Source: Laburnicola sp. R22_1 (lineage: Eukaryota > Ascomycota > Dothideomycetes > Pleosporales > Didymosphaeriaceae). Taken from it: DNA of 64,000 bases. Shown here piece by piece: positions 33,203-43,909 of this stretch (within the stretch, counting starts at the first letter, position 1; each line of letters starts with the position of its first letter). The translations under genes and the position numbers were made by a program. The notes under the pieces are model-generated. The model made no database searches, was not told the DNA's origin, and saw only the letters and a program-made list of their open reading frames with translations. The DNA is taken from positions 744,001 through 808,000 of the forward strand of contig JACONQ010000015.1 of the NCBI GenBank assembly GCA_014281115.1. The letters run 5' to 3'.

Positions 33203-35201
33203 TCAAATACCAGACCATCCCCAGGACTCCTCAAGCTGCCGTATCGCGGTGGTTGGAGGAAACCCGTGTGCGCGCTCACAAGCATACCAGAAGTCGCGAA
33301 GCCGTTCTTGATCTTCGCGCACGTTGAAGCGATCGCCAACTATTCAACATTAATAACTGTGAGCACCAGCGACTTGTATCAATTTGACATACCGAGCGCA
33401 ATCGCAAAGCAAGCGACAAACTTGCAAGGAAATACCCTCATGTTTGAGAGTGCCACTCCACATAATGTACGCACGTCCTCTTGGACCATCCTCTACGTCG
33501 CATTAGGGAAAACCATTTGACAAAGATAGGGTGCCTTACGTCGACAACAGCACGTGACTGTTTATGTGAAGGGCCCAATTGAGGGATCGTTGGATCGTGA
33601 ACGACGAGAAGCATGTGAGCAAGAGTGTTGTACTGGTTCCCCATCACTATCACACAGATCAATAATCGAGCAAACTCAAGGCTAAGAACGCTTACCATGC
33701 GTCTTCTCATGGAACCTGATATCAGGAAAATTCCTCCCACTCCCATCCCGATCCTGTCTCCAGAAGAACGGATCGAAACTATCGGGCCTCATCCTTCGCC
33801 ACGCCTTGTTCTCATCCATCAACTGACTGTACCGCAGTACGCTATGCCTGTCTTCGCCGAATGCGAAATTGCACGCATCGCCAAGATGTGCGATTGTCCG
33901 CGTCGCCCATATCGAGTCGTCGGTGGGTCCCGTTGAGCGATCTGCAGGGAAGATGTGTAGCTGGAAGGCACGTTGCGTCATGAGCGATATCCAGAGTTCC
34001 TGACGAAAGGCTGCCCAATAGATGGCTTGTCTGAAGCTGGGTCCGGTGGTGCCGACGTAGGATTGCTCGGCTGCACGGATGATGGCTTGGGTGCCGAAGA
34101 GGTGTCCTTGAGGGTCGGTGCCGGTGATGGATACTGTTGCTGTTAGACACTCGATCGGAATATGGCTGTAGTTCTTACTATTCATTTCTTCCATCAGTCG
34201 TAAAATGATGGTTGCTGCGAGGAGTGACTCATCACGGATCGCGATATCATCGTTCAATGTCGGTATTAGTGTCTGAAAGCAGCGCTGATAGTAAGCATCG
34301 GCGACGTAAGGATCAACGTCACTAGTCCGACTAAGTTGTCGTGCAGATAGAGCGAGGATGGCGTTCATTAGTGTGCTGTTGGTCTTAGCTCTTTGGACGA
34401 CGTGCACGCCAAAGTGGCATCTGTTGTCCATCATATCGAACTAAAGCCGATTAGCATGCGTTGAAATGGCATACACTGTGTCATACAAATAGAGCAATGT
34501 TCTCAATATAATGTTGCAGAAGCATGGCATCTTGTTCACTGTCCAATGGCCATACCACTGGTGCGCCTGGGGGATGCTGGTAAAGGAACGTGTTCGATCT
34601 ATTTACGTCGCGTACGTGTGGCGTAACCGGCAGGCTGTATGCTTTAGGCGGAGGAGCACTATAAGCTTGCGGCTGGACAGGAGATTCAGAGTTAAGAAGC
34701 GACAAAACAGTGAGACCTTCAGTTGGGGTGACTATAGAACTGGGCGCGTTGTGGCTAGGGACACTGGATTGTTGGCCTGGCGAACAGTCCGGTGGTGTCG
34801 CCAAGTCATCAAAGGCGTCGTCCGCCTCATGTGTATAATGAGAGCGGATGTCGGGTGACTCGTCGAGGAACTGAACTGCGTTGTTGTTTCAGCTTAAGTA
34901 CAAAATCAAGGCAGTGCCTCGTACTCTGAGGAGGAAGGACCACCCAAGGCTGCGACGTGCTGAAGCTCTCTTGAACCGAGGATCGGCGAAACCGTCTGGC
35001 GGTCTCATAGACACACTCCTTTTTCGCTTGTTTGCATCGACCACACTTCGGGTGTTTTCCATCGCCTATCGCTGCGATTCAGCTGGCGACAGTCTTACTT
35101 CCGATAAAGATCATACATCGATAGTGACGTGAGCGGCAGCGGTTACTGGAAGTGTCAATGGGCGTAGATCCACCCTACAAGGAAGATATTTACCATGGCA
35201 T
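33203..35201 (-). CDS. Zn2Cys6 fungal transcription factor (Fungal_trans_2 type)
   Basis: Sequence-specific nuclear regulator. I reconstruct nine exons: 35194-35201, 35117-35145, 35065-34925, 34875-34487, 34440-34179, 34133-33696, 33646-33540, 33492-33393 and 33339-33203. All phases agree, giving 536 aa. The binuclear cluster lies at the very N-terminus with Cys at 3, 6, 13, 20, 23 and 30 (C-x2-C-x6-C-x6-C-x2-C-x6-C), ending KQAKKECVYE; the first Cys codon is split by intron 1 and the third by intron 2. The middle-homology region runs from DSEQDAMLLQHYIENIALF through NAILALSARQLSR, GTQAIIRAAEQ, FRQELWISLM, ACNFAFGEDR and VREDQERLRDF to the end. Introns are 45-51 nt. The gene is divergent from the dioxygenase at 35620, suggesting it may control that gene. 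Confidence 0.85.
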
Positions 35202-35363
35202 TTGGGTAGGGCTGACAAAGGGTCTCGATTGACAGTTACACGTTGTCGGGGTGAATTGCCCTCTTGAGACGGGGACACGATGGCGTGACCGTGGCGCGGC
35301 CCAGAATATTTACACAGTGGGAACGGCCATGACGGCGCGACTAACCAAAAAGGCGCTGTTGGT

Positions 35364-35380
35364 CGGAAACTGCTTGTCCG
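35364..35380 (+). promoter_or_regulatory. CGG-N11-CCG palindrome (Gal4-like site)
   Basis: CGG at 35364-35366 and CCG at 35378-35380 with exactly 11 bases between, the spacing of Gal4-type Zn2Cys6 dimers. A CCG...CGG pair follows at about 35385-35397. Confidence 0.5.
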
Positions 35381-35526
35381 TCAGCCGGCCACAACGGTCC
35401 GCCATCGTGAAAACAAATTTGGTGGGCAGAGGCGGGGTATACCCCACATTTCCGAGGCTGTTGGCCAGGGCAATCTTCGCCTACCTCAATGACCCGAAGG
35501 GATATGATTTCGCCGAAACGAATGGC

Positions 35527-35533
35527 TTATAAA
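35527..35533 (+). promoter_or_regulatory. TATA box of the dioxygenase gene
   Basis: TTATAAA about 90 bases before the ATG at 35620. Confidence 0.5.
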
Positions 35534-35619
35534 CACCCCGAAGTAGTTGATGCTTCTACATTGTTGATACCTCGAGCGCATACTGCCATCCACGATCTTG
35601 GCATCCGCATCCGAACATC

Positions 35620-36768
35620 ATGCCTCACGCCGAATCTCCTGAACCGGAAATTCCAAGCTTCAAGGGCGAGAAGCTCTATGTAAACGATGGGCTCCTTCGT
35701 CCAGAGCAAGTAGGCCCTTTGAAAGAATCCTCTCCGGATGTGCCAGTTGAAGAGCTCCGGCGGCGCTACCAGGAGGACGGCTACGTGTTCTTGAAGGGCT
35801 TGCTACCGCGCGATGATGTGTTGGATGCCCGCAGAGAGTACTTCGAGATGCTAGCCCCCAGTGGTGTATTGAAGCCTGGTACTGCTGCAGTGCAAGGTGT
35901 CTTCGACGACACCCAAGACGCTGCAGACTTCCCCGGAATTGGTGCTGGCGCCTCTCCAGGAAACGGCAAACCCGGAGCCGAGACTGCGGAGAAGTTCGTT
36001 GATCTCGCCCTGCAGGCGCATTACGCCGATTGGTACAAGGAGAAGTTTTGCAAGCACCCGATGCTCAAAGAGGCTGTTGCACGAATTTCGGGTTGGGGAG
36101 AGAACACACTAGCGGTGCGGCGCAGTCTACTGAGAAACAACACGCCAGGCAACAAGGCCATTGGAGTACATTACGATCAAATATTTCTGAGATATGGAGA
36201 GCCGACGAGTTTTACTGCGTGGGTACCCATGGGCGATATTAGCCTGGCAGGGGGAGGTTTGATCTACCTGGAGAACGGTGAACCATACATAGCAACTGTG
36301 GTGCGATTTCGTGCTAATCCGTTCAGGTCATACATTGGGCCAGGAGATAGAAGCAGACTTTACAAGGAAAGCGAAAGAGAGCGGGTTGACAGACGAGGAG
36401 GCGAAAAACGCGTTCAACCAGAACATGCTCTCGACAGGTCTTCTTGCAGACGGACCGCGGGAGTACAGCGAGACATTCGGAAGAAGGTGGCTGGTCACAT
36501 CTTTCGAAGCAGGGGACGTTGTGCTTCATACACCATACACGGTATGATGGCTGACCTGTTCGCTGGTTTGAGATTGACGAGGATGCTAGATCCATGCCTC
36601 GACGTTGAACTATGACCCGAATAATATCATCCGGGTGGGAACGGACTTGCGCTTTGTGGATGGCAGTAGACCGTGGGATAAAGTGGGTGAAGAATATCTT
36701 TTTGTCCGCTTTTTTCTAACAAGTTGTAGCGATGGGATAAGGATTACGAGTTCAATGATGGCGTTTGA
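35620..36768 (+). CDS. Phytanoyl-CoA dioxygenase (PhyH) family protein
   Basis: Fe(II)/2-oxoglutarate-dependent oxygenase. Four exons, 35620-36277, 36327-36541, 36590-36682 and 36730-36768, phases consistent, giving 334 aa. The metal site is visible: VHYDQIFLR gives His184 and Asp186, and the distal His lies in TPYTIHAST after the second intron. YQEDGYVFLKGLLP near residue 50 is the usual PhyH start, and FTAWVPMGDISLAGGGLIYLENG is the core strand region. It ends RWDKDYEFNDGV. Reading exon 1 straight through gives a wrong 331-aa protein with an Arg-rich tail. PhyH proteins hydroxylate lipids or specialised metabolites; the substrate is unknown. The divergent Zn2Cys6 gene may be its regulator. 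Confidence 0.9.
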
Positions 36769-37452
36769 GGCGCACAGCGCGTTCGAAACGAAGAGAGAAA
36801 CAAGTATACCGTTGTGTAACAAACAGAGGCACACCAGAAAACAAGATCTTTACGCTTGGGCCACAAAGACTGCTTGCGCATCGAGGACGCGGCTTGCCAA
36901 CGGTGGATGAGGGTGTCACGACGCTTAAATGATGAGACACTCTCCGGTTTCCAGCAGCCAATGAGCGGTGTTGATAGGTCGCTTAGTTTCTGAATGTGAC
37001 GTCTTGGTTCAGTGCAATTCCCTCATCGATTTGCACGTCCCTCACCTCGTGTTCATCTCTCACTGGGCGCGACTTTGCGTTTCAGTTCTTCGTTTCATTG
37101 GCGCGTACCTAGATCCCGCGATCGACATTCATTTAGGCACTGGCGGAGCCTTAGCGCAACAGTATCACACGCTCGGTGATTGGAGTACCTATCATCATAC
37201 TATTCATCGCGAACGAAGTTTTGACAGCTCACTGTCCTCAGTTTTCACGTCTGATGATCACCAGGTAGTTGGAAGCTTGCACATGCTTTCACAAACAAGG
37301 CATTTCCGCGAAGCTTATAACCGCAATCAGGCTCCGACTCAACAACTCACAGCAGGTTAACCTACATAGTACGAAACTGGCATCGATTTGTTCTGCTTGA
37401 TTAAACTTCATCAACTGCTTATTACGCCGCCGATATCACGTTCTTTTCAGCA
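36769..37452. other. Intergenic region
   Basis: Short frames only; no recognisable gene. Confidence 0.5.
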
Positions 37453-37869
37453 ATGAGTGCCGACCGAACAGATCCCTGCCCATACGGCGTCGTCAACCTG
37501 ACCGCTGCGTTAGAAGTCTACATAGTCCTGAAAGATTCGCCCAAAGGATCCCATACGCAGCTTAAAAACTGGCTAGCCACCAACTACCTCGAAGAAAGCC
37601 TGCGAGGGCTCCCGGTAGAGGGGCAGGAGCCCATCGGTCGGCGCATTAGATCGGTCGAAGACCTCGGTATGCTGGTCGGCGCTTATAATAATGCACGAGC
37701 GTTGTGCCGGAAGGCAAGGAGGAGGAGCCTGGAACATGAGCTGTACTTTTATGGACATAAGCCTGGGCGCGAAGCTGGGATGGCAGCTGGAGAGTTCGTA
37801 CGGAAGCATTTTGATCCTGATGCTGTTGCTAGGAGGGGGTCCGCTGTGCATGTACGAATGACTCTGTGA
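37453..37869 (+). CDS. Small hypothetical protein
   Basis: 138 aa, single exon, ATG after a TTCAG-rich leader (tttcagcaATGAG). Charged and soluble, with a predicted helical middle (VEDLGMLVGAYNNARALCRKARRR) and no signal peptide or membrane span. Amino-acid composition looks like real coding sequence. I do not recognise a family, and the small size keeps confidence moderate. Confidence 0.5.
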   Translation: MSADRTDPCPYGVVNLTAALEVYIVLKDSPKGSHTQLKNWLATNYLEESLRGLPVEGQEPIGRRIRSVEDLGMLVGAYNNARALCRKARRRSLEHELYFYGHKPGREAGMAAGEFVRKHFDPDAVARRGSAVHVRMTL

Positions 37870-38785
37870 GGGCGGGGTATCATTCGCGCACGGGTCAAGC
37901 TGATCGGGAATTTCGCTTTATTATCTGCTACTGAGGCGGTTTTAGCATATGGGGGTTCTTCGTTGCACGTCGTAGGATATCACAGTGGTGGAAGTCCCAT
38001 AGAAATCGTCGCAATAAGCATGTCTTGTCACAATGAATTTCCTTACCGGGAGAGTGTCATCCACCACATATCCATTGGTATCGTTGAAGTGTTCACCATG
38101 TACTCGAGGTATGCGAACGGATTGAAGGCTAGCGCTGAGAAAGGAGGGATGCCCAGCTCGCATGGTGGATGGAAAACAGCCACATGGAGATGAGCATGTT
38201 CTGCCCCCTTATACGCACTCGTGCAGCAATCCTGACTGCATATCTAGGTAAGCCGTCCGGCGTCCAGCATGTGACTGGCGTGGCGAGGTGGTGTCTGTGG
38301 CGGCTGGATCCGTGCTGAACAATACGCCCACAATAGCACACACAATAGCACGCCCCCGAGTCCGGATCTCCCTCCCATGACCTGCCTTTACCCTCTTGTC
38401 CATCACCCTTGCATCCACTCAAGCTTTTCTTTCCCAGCTTAACTCTCCACAATAAGAGCGTGCGATCCACATCTACACAAAACAGCGGCTCGACTTCTCG
38501 ATTGCGACGTGCAGCAAGCGACGCGCGGACCAAGGCCGGCCCTCTCAACGCGTAAAATTCCCACCACAGCAGCTCTTCAAGCACACATTTCTCCACGCAA
38601 GATAGACCTCGACACACTAATCGGCACCATAAATCCGTCGCCACTGTCCGACAGCCGTGTATTCAATTGCTCTATCCGCATCTGCACCCGGCGCCCTTAT
38701 CCGCCAGCAGTTATTTCAGGGCATTCATTGTCTATCAGGCTTAGCCCCTTCGAACAGCTCGGCGCATCCGACACAGCCAGTCGAG
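37870..38785. other. Intergenic region and leader of the next gene
   Basis: Open frames on both strands overlap the C/A-rich leader of the gene at 38786; none is supported. Confidence 0.5.
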
Positions 38786-41055
38786 ATGGATGCTAGCGCG
38801 CTCCAGCAGCATACAGGCACAGGCGCTACGATGGGTGACTCCGCTTCTGGCTCCCACTCTGCGCAACTCTCCACCCAGCTTCTCAACAACCCACAGCTTC
38901 TATATAATCAACTCATGAACCACGGCGCGACAGTTCGGTCAGTTGCGAACAGCAACTCAGCATCCGCCATGAGCCTTCCTGAACGAGTGGAAGGCATGAT
39001 CGACCTGCAGACCCTCTCCAAAATTCACGAGGCGCTGTGTATGAGCTCGGTGAGTAACGGCCCCAACTTCCAAGACAAGGCACTGATCAGATCTTCAGAG
39101 CCCCGAAGACCATGTCTCGGCCGCCTGGATCAAGGAACACTATCTGTCCGGATCAGATGGCGAGGCTGACGGTGGTTGTGCTATTCGGAGTACCGAGGGC
39201 TTCGAAAAGCTCTACAATGCTTACAAGCGCGTGCGCTCACTCACCAACAGGGCTCAAGATAAGTGGCCATTCTTCGACAGAAAATGGAAGGCAATGAATG
39301 CGGCAACAGTCCGGCGGGTGGCTCAAGGCGAACTTGAAATGACACCCCCCAATCCCATCTACGCGAGCCTCGATTCAGCGCCACCCAGCTTTGTCCCTTT
39401 CCAAGAGAAACCGAAGAGCGGACACAAGACGAAGTCCACCAGCCAGAGTACGTTTTTCATACCCACTGGCAGTACCAACTTCCGTTTTGAGTATCAGTAT
39501 GACTAACATCTAACAGACCTTCCGAGTCAAGTGGCGACGGCGATGCACCCTTCCGCACACGAATCAGCCACTAGTATTCATGCAACTGAAACAGATCAGA
39601 CCCAGGACGAATCTGTAGCAGGTAAGTCTGCTCAATCGTTCTTTGATCTGATGCGTTGGGTAAACGCTCGGTTTGTCGACGCAACTGCTGACGACGAAAA
39701 GAAACGACCACTTGTGAGGTGACACAAGAGCAGACGACTGCTGCAGCAGAAGAACTAGAGGCGCCGATTCCGGATACTATTCCTACGCCTACCTTTATGA
39801 CTTCGCCTGATCGCGCTGCAAGTGAGGTGATGCCAAGCAGTAGGATTATGAGCACCACGCCCGTTTCAGGTAGGTGACAATCAACGGATCTCGTCGCGGA
39901 TTACACTTGACCTTCTCTCTTACCTACCCTTCGGTCGTCACATCCATGATTGAGCACTTTTTACAATCTCGAATATCATCTGACATGTCTACAGACGATC
40001 ACGCCCTCCCGCTCACGGCCGCATATGAACCAATCGCCACCAGCCTCGACCGTCTACCTGCGGTAAGTTAATCGAGCCACACAATCATAGACATATACTC
40101 ATCGTAATGCTAGTCCTCTACGCTGAAGCGTAAACGCGATGTCAATGGAACCTTCACACCGGGCCACGTCCGTGGGAACAAGAAGCAGAACCGCCGTGGA
40201 GGCAAGGGTGGACGACTGCGCAAGTCCACGTCGGTTGTACCACACGTGGTAGAGTTAGGTTCAGATGTTGAAAGCCACACGCCCTCAACTTTTGACGACA
40301 TCCTCGCGCGACGTGAAGCTGACACGGAGATGGTCGATTTGCCAACCGAGAAGAAATCGCCCAACGGTAGTAGTACTCGTGTTACTCGTAGGTCGACGCG
40401 CCTTACCGCGGCCGAGACCTCGACTGCTTCGGATCGTGCAACCTCTCAAGAGAGTGGTGAGGCTCAGCCCCGCAAGCGCCGAGCAGATAGTGATGTCACA
40501 GTCAATGGCGAACACACTCAGGTGAGTCATCCACGGGTCGAGTCCTTAATGAATACACGTGCTTACCATGCCACCATCATGCAGGCAGCAGGATTTGTCG
40601 AAGAGAAAACAGCAACCACATCTGAGATCAAGGACAATGCCGATACGACGATGCTCGAGAATGACAACACGACAATGCTTGACGACGACAGCGCTATCAC
40701 AGATCCCACGGAGGATGATCTCCTCAAACTGGCCTTGTCGCACACCTCCAGCCGCCAGCCATCTACTACTACGAGTTTTCTGTTTCACGACCACAACACC
40801 AAGCAGGAGTCCGCGAATGTTCAGAAGGGACGACAATTCTCCGAGCCGAAGAACCTGGTTACTGTCGAGTACTTTGCCCGCGTCCACACTGGCACTACCT
40901 CGATGGACATTCCTCTTGTATCTTCCCTTTTGGGCGATGATCGTGAGAAGCTCGATACCCGCGTCGCTGCGTACGCCGCTTGGAAGGAGAAAGTGGGCGA
41001 CAGCGCAGACATCTCGTTCGAGACGTGGAGTAGCATTTACATGCTCGGTCGTTGA
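38786..41055 (+). CDS. Seven-exon hypothetical nuclear-type protein
   Basis: Exons 38786-39049, 39099-39447, 39517-39621, 39702-39869, 39995-40062, 40114-40521 and 40585-41055; all phases agree, giving 610 aa. The ATG at 38786 (gtcgagATGG) is preferred to the upstream 38657 because it begins an Asp/Ser/Gln-rich head. The best-ordered part is exon 2: SAAWIKEHYL, FEKLYNAYKRVRSLTNRA and DKWPFFDRKWKAMN. The middle is acidic and Thr/Ser-rich; exon 6 has KRKRD and NKKQNRRGGKGGRLRKS (nuclear localisation and basic patches) and TRRSTRL. The last 60 residues form a second ordered part (LVTVEYFARVHTGTTSMDIP... SFETWSSIYMLGR). The 63-nt intron 40522-40584 has no in-frame stop and could be retained. No known family recognised. 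Confidence 0.7.
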
Positions 41056-42306
41056 AGAAGCCCGTCACGCTGATGCGATCAGTATCTTCACCGGCTCTGA
41101 TACGTACAGGCCAAAAAAAAGCCTGGTCACATATTAGAAGCCAAGGATACATACAACTCACCAAATCTACCCCCCAACCCGCGGCGGCACACTGTACGTA
41201 GTAGTATGTGGACATGTGTATTCTCTGTATAGAAGACACGCAGTCTGTCTTCTGGAGGACTTTTTCTTTTCCCTTTTCCCCTCTTTCAGTTTCATTCTGC
41301 ATGCTGGCGTCGGAGGTGTATGTTTGCTTATAAGCGTAGCTTCGGCTCTATGGGTATCTATGCATTTGTGGTAGTGCTGGGTTTAATATATTACTGTCAC
41401 CGAAATTTTGACTGTCTTGGGCATCGTAGTCCAGTGTGTCGCATGTTTCGCACCGAGTGTCGCGTGCGTGGAGAGTGAGAATGACTCAGAGCAGCGTGGT
41501 GGTAAGATGCTACCTCTGATATGCAGGTATGAGACACAGCCACATCGCACGAGCAGTGCGCGGCCCAGGTGTGAGGTGAAACTTGCTAGTGGGGTGGTTG
41601 GACCGTACTGTTGGTGCCGGATAAGGTTGGATCTGTGCTTTAAGATAGGTGATGTGATGTGATTGGGTTTGGGTTCTGGGTTTGGCTTGTGTGCGTCCAC
41701 AGGTGGAAGGGTTGCATGTGGGCTTACTATTTACTTCCGTGGAGTATGGTTATAGACCTTGCGGTTCGGGGATTTGCTAGAGGTAGACGGAGCTAACTAG
41801 TAGATTGTGTGTAGTTGTTCAGGTTCTGTGTCCAACATGCATGTGTGTTTTTCTCAGGGAGAGACGGTGGAGAGGTGAGTGGCGATTGCCCCTGGCTGTG
41901 TCTACATTTCCGGGGTTTTTTTTTGCGAGTGGTGACTCTTTTGTAGCTGACATGCTTGCCGTTCCTGATGCTTAACGCCTATGGGAAGTCTGCTGCGCGG
42001 GCTGCTACCGGGAAACGCTGTGGCTATTCTCACAGCGCGAGATATCGTTTACATGGTGTCCGTATCGCATAAGGTACTTTTTACTCTTGCCGCACCCTCT
42101 CGTATCGCGTTTTGAATGGTTAGAAGCCATCACCGTATAAAGGCGTGGATGATGTGCTACGGTGTCCAGTGCGGCAGTGGGATTCGATGGCGGGAACGCT
42201 CACGTCCAGTCTGTAGATGAACGCAGCCGTGCACCAAGTCCATGGGCTGATACACTGCATGTGCATGCGCTCCGAAGAACGCGCTCATGGCGGCCAGACC
42301 TCCCGT
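41056..42306. other. Intergenic region entering the repeat-rich fringe
   Basis: No supportable gene. A short minus-strand frame at 42157-42366 begins inside the first MITE and is not convincing. Confidence 0.5.
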
Positions 42307-42521
42307 CACCCCCATGAAAGAATCCGCACCCGATACTAAGATGCGTACAAAGTCAACACCAGCCATATATATAACTGGATAAATGCTAGTAAAAAATTTA
42401 TACGCTTATTTTATTTAGAGAGTTATGTCTAGCTATATACTAGAAAGTATAACTATAGCTTGCGTACTCTTATTGTTAGCTATCAGGTCTTAGTATCGGA
42501 CACGAATTCTTTCATGGGGTG
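42307..42521. mobile_element. MITE-like element, copy A
   Basis: About 215 bp with long terminal inverted repeats: left end CACCCCCATGAAAGAATCC...CCGATACTAAG and right end CTTAGTATCGG...GAATTCTTTCATGGGGTG, about 35 bp that pair with few mismatches. The interior is AT-rich (gagagttatgtctagctat). No coding capacity; non-autonomous DNA-transposon type. Confidence 0.75.
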
Positions 42522-42611
42522 TCATCCTAAATATGGTATACGACAGAGAAGGAGAATGATGGATGTCGGATGCAGGAGGAAACAAACATAGCTACCTTAG
42601 CTGTCGAGTAT

Positions 42612-42820
42612 CACCCCCGTAAAATAATTCGTGTCCGATGCTAAAATGTGTACAAAGTCAACATTAGCCGCCTCTAGAAGCAATCTATACGTGAATAATT
42701 ACTAGTAAAACTTTTATAAACTTATTTTATATAGAGAGTTAGGTCTAGCGATATACTAGAATGTATAAATATAGTTTGCGTACTTAATTGTTAGCTATCT
42801 AGCTAGGGTTTGGCATCGGA
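42612..42820. mobile_element. MITE-like element, copy B
   Basis: Second copy about 90 bp after copy A and in the same orientation. Shared stretches include gtacaaagtcaaca, gagagtta.gtctagc and the end tatcgga/catcgga. The left end is cacccccgtaaaataattcg then TCCGATGCTAAA, and the right end TTTGGCATCGGA. The outer right arm has diverged or been lost. Differences from copy A are mostly transitions. Confidence 0.7.
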
Positions 42821-42894
42821 TCCACTAGCGACCAAATCCTAAAAAAGAATACCTAAGGTACATATGTTCCAGTTGTCAGGACTATTGGAAAGAG

Positions 42895-43120
42895 CTAACC
42901 ATACACCGCTGGAAATAATATCATCCCATTCGGATTTAGTACCACCTCATTATGACCCGAAGACAAAAGCATCTCCCGAGGCTGCGTGGCAGTAGGACGC
43001 TTCCCGGGATCTTCTACCTTGCAACATTGGATGGCAGATTGCAACTGGGGCGATAGGTATTCCGCTACATCTTCGCGACTGGGGTTGGAAGAAAATATAC
43101 GAACACGGTAAAGAGAGACA
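42895..43120 (-). pseudogene. Kinase C-lobe relic
   Basis: Minus-strand frame ending in TAG at 42895-42897 reads VAEYLSPQLQSAIQCCKVED then PGKRPTATQPREML. This is the alpha-H/alpha-I end of a protein-kinase domain, with the conserved Arg of KRPTA. Nothing upstream on this strand supplies the catalytic loop; an unrelated 261-codon frame begins almost at once. It looks like the surviving end of a further member of the local kinase family, cut by rearrangement near the MITEs. Confidence 0.6.
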
Positions 43121-43123
43121 CAT

Positions 43124-43909
43124 TTAAGTCGTGGTCGGTTGATCTTCAGACTGCACTACTTCTTTGGCTGGAGCTTGCATGCGATCCTTAAGACGGCGGG
43201 GAGGTGGGTTGGGTTTGTATTTTAGAGGTGCAGGCCTCAGAGCGAGAATAGGATGCGTCTTTGGTGTCTTGTAGCTTTCTTTAAGCTTCTTATGGGCCTT
43301 TTCGATATCCATGCTTGTAACCTCTGCAACAATTGTCTTGATAGGTTTAAATTTATGTGTGTGTTGCGAGTTTGTGTTGCGGCGCGGTTCTGATTTGCGC
43401 ACCGTGGTTTCGTCTTTGATAAGGGCAATCGCGTGGAGATACTTGTTGACGGTGAGCAGGGCAAGCGCATGAAGGTTCGATATAAAAGAGCGCGTCCATT
43501 CGATTGGCTTCGCGATGGGCTCCGTACCCGATGGTTGAATGTTTGGGGAGCTTGTGCACGGCGCCATATCTGCAGAGAGGATCTCTGGTGCATTCAGGCC
43601 CCATCTTGCCGTTATCTCGTTCAGCAACCGCTGCCTCCGCTCTGTGTTTAAAGAGCCCGGTGCCGTTGCATTTGCTTCCACATAGATGATAGTGTTGCTT
43701 TTGAGCTCGGAGAATGTAGGTCCAATGCGGCGACCTCGAACACTCTTGCGGTGCAATACAAGATACGAGGATGCAGGCGCATCCACTGCGCTGCGGATCT
43801 TGTTTAGGATCTTAACGGTCGTGTCCTTGCGTCTAATATTGACCCGCCCATTATTGTCCTTGCCAATGAAGAAGACGGACTTTGACGCGTGAGGATGCGA
43901 GGCAGGCAT
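43124..43909 (-). CDS. Orphan hypothetical protein in repeat-rich region
   Basis: Single exon, 261 aa, MPASHPHASKSVFFIGKDNN. The first ~110 residues look ordered (VKILNKIRSAVDAPASSYLVLH, SNTIIYVEANATAPGS); the rest is Lys/Pro/Thr-rich and basic. No signal peptide, membrane span or known domain. It ends directly against the kinase C-lobe relic and lies between MITEs and decayed kinases, so it may be a lineage-specific or transferred gene. The reading frame is long for a chance ORF at this base composition. Confidence 0.5.
   Translation of the reverse strand: MPASHPHASKSVFFIGKDNNGRVNIRRKDTTVKILNKIRSAVDAPASSYLVLHRKSVRGRRIGPTFSELKSNTIIYVEANATAPGSLNTERRQRLLNEITARWGLNAPEILSADMAPCTSSPNIQPSGTEPIAKPIEWTRSFISNLHALALLTVNKYLHAIALIKDETTVRKSEPRRNTNSQHTHKFKPIKTIVAEVTSMDIEKAHKKLKESYKTPKTHPILALRPAPLKYKPNPPPRRLKDRMQAPAKEVVQSEDQPTTT

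Larger units (their letters stand above)
35202..35619. promoter_or_regulatory. Shared divergent promoter of Zn2Cys6 factor and dioxygenase
   Basis: 418 bp between the two start codons. It is rich in CGG/CCG triplets, the half-sites of Zn2Cys6 proteins, and has a TATA element before the dioxygenase gene. Confidence 0.6.

Noticed and set aside
33393..33492. Apparent frameshift in exon 8 of the Zn2Cys6 gene
   Set aside because: Caused by my omission of ten bases on first reading; recounting gives a 100-nt exon with correct phase and a continuous family motif.
33203..36768. Secondary-metabolite gene cluster around the regulator and dioxygenase
   Set aside because: No polyketide synthase, peptide synthetase, terpene cyclase or tailoring set nearby; the ABC transporter is more than 20 kb away across the repeat block.
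38129..38644. 171-codon minus-strand frame
   Set aside because: Trp/Cys/Arg-rich random composition; overlaps the leader of the gene at 38786.
42157..42366. 69-codon minus-strand frame starting inside MITE copy A
   Set aside because: Its start is in the terminal repeat and no family is recognised; probably chance.
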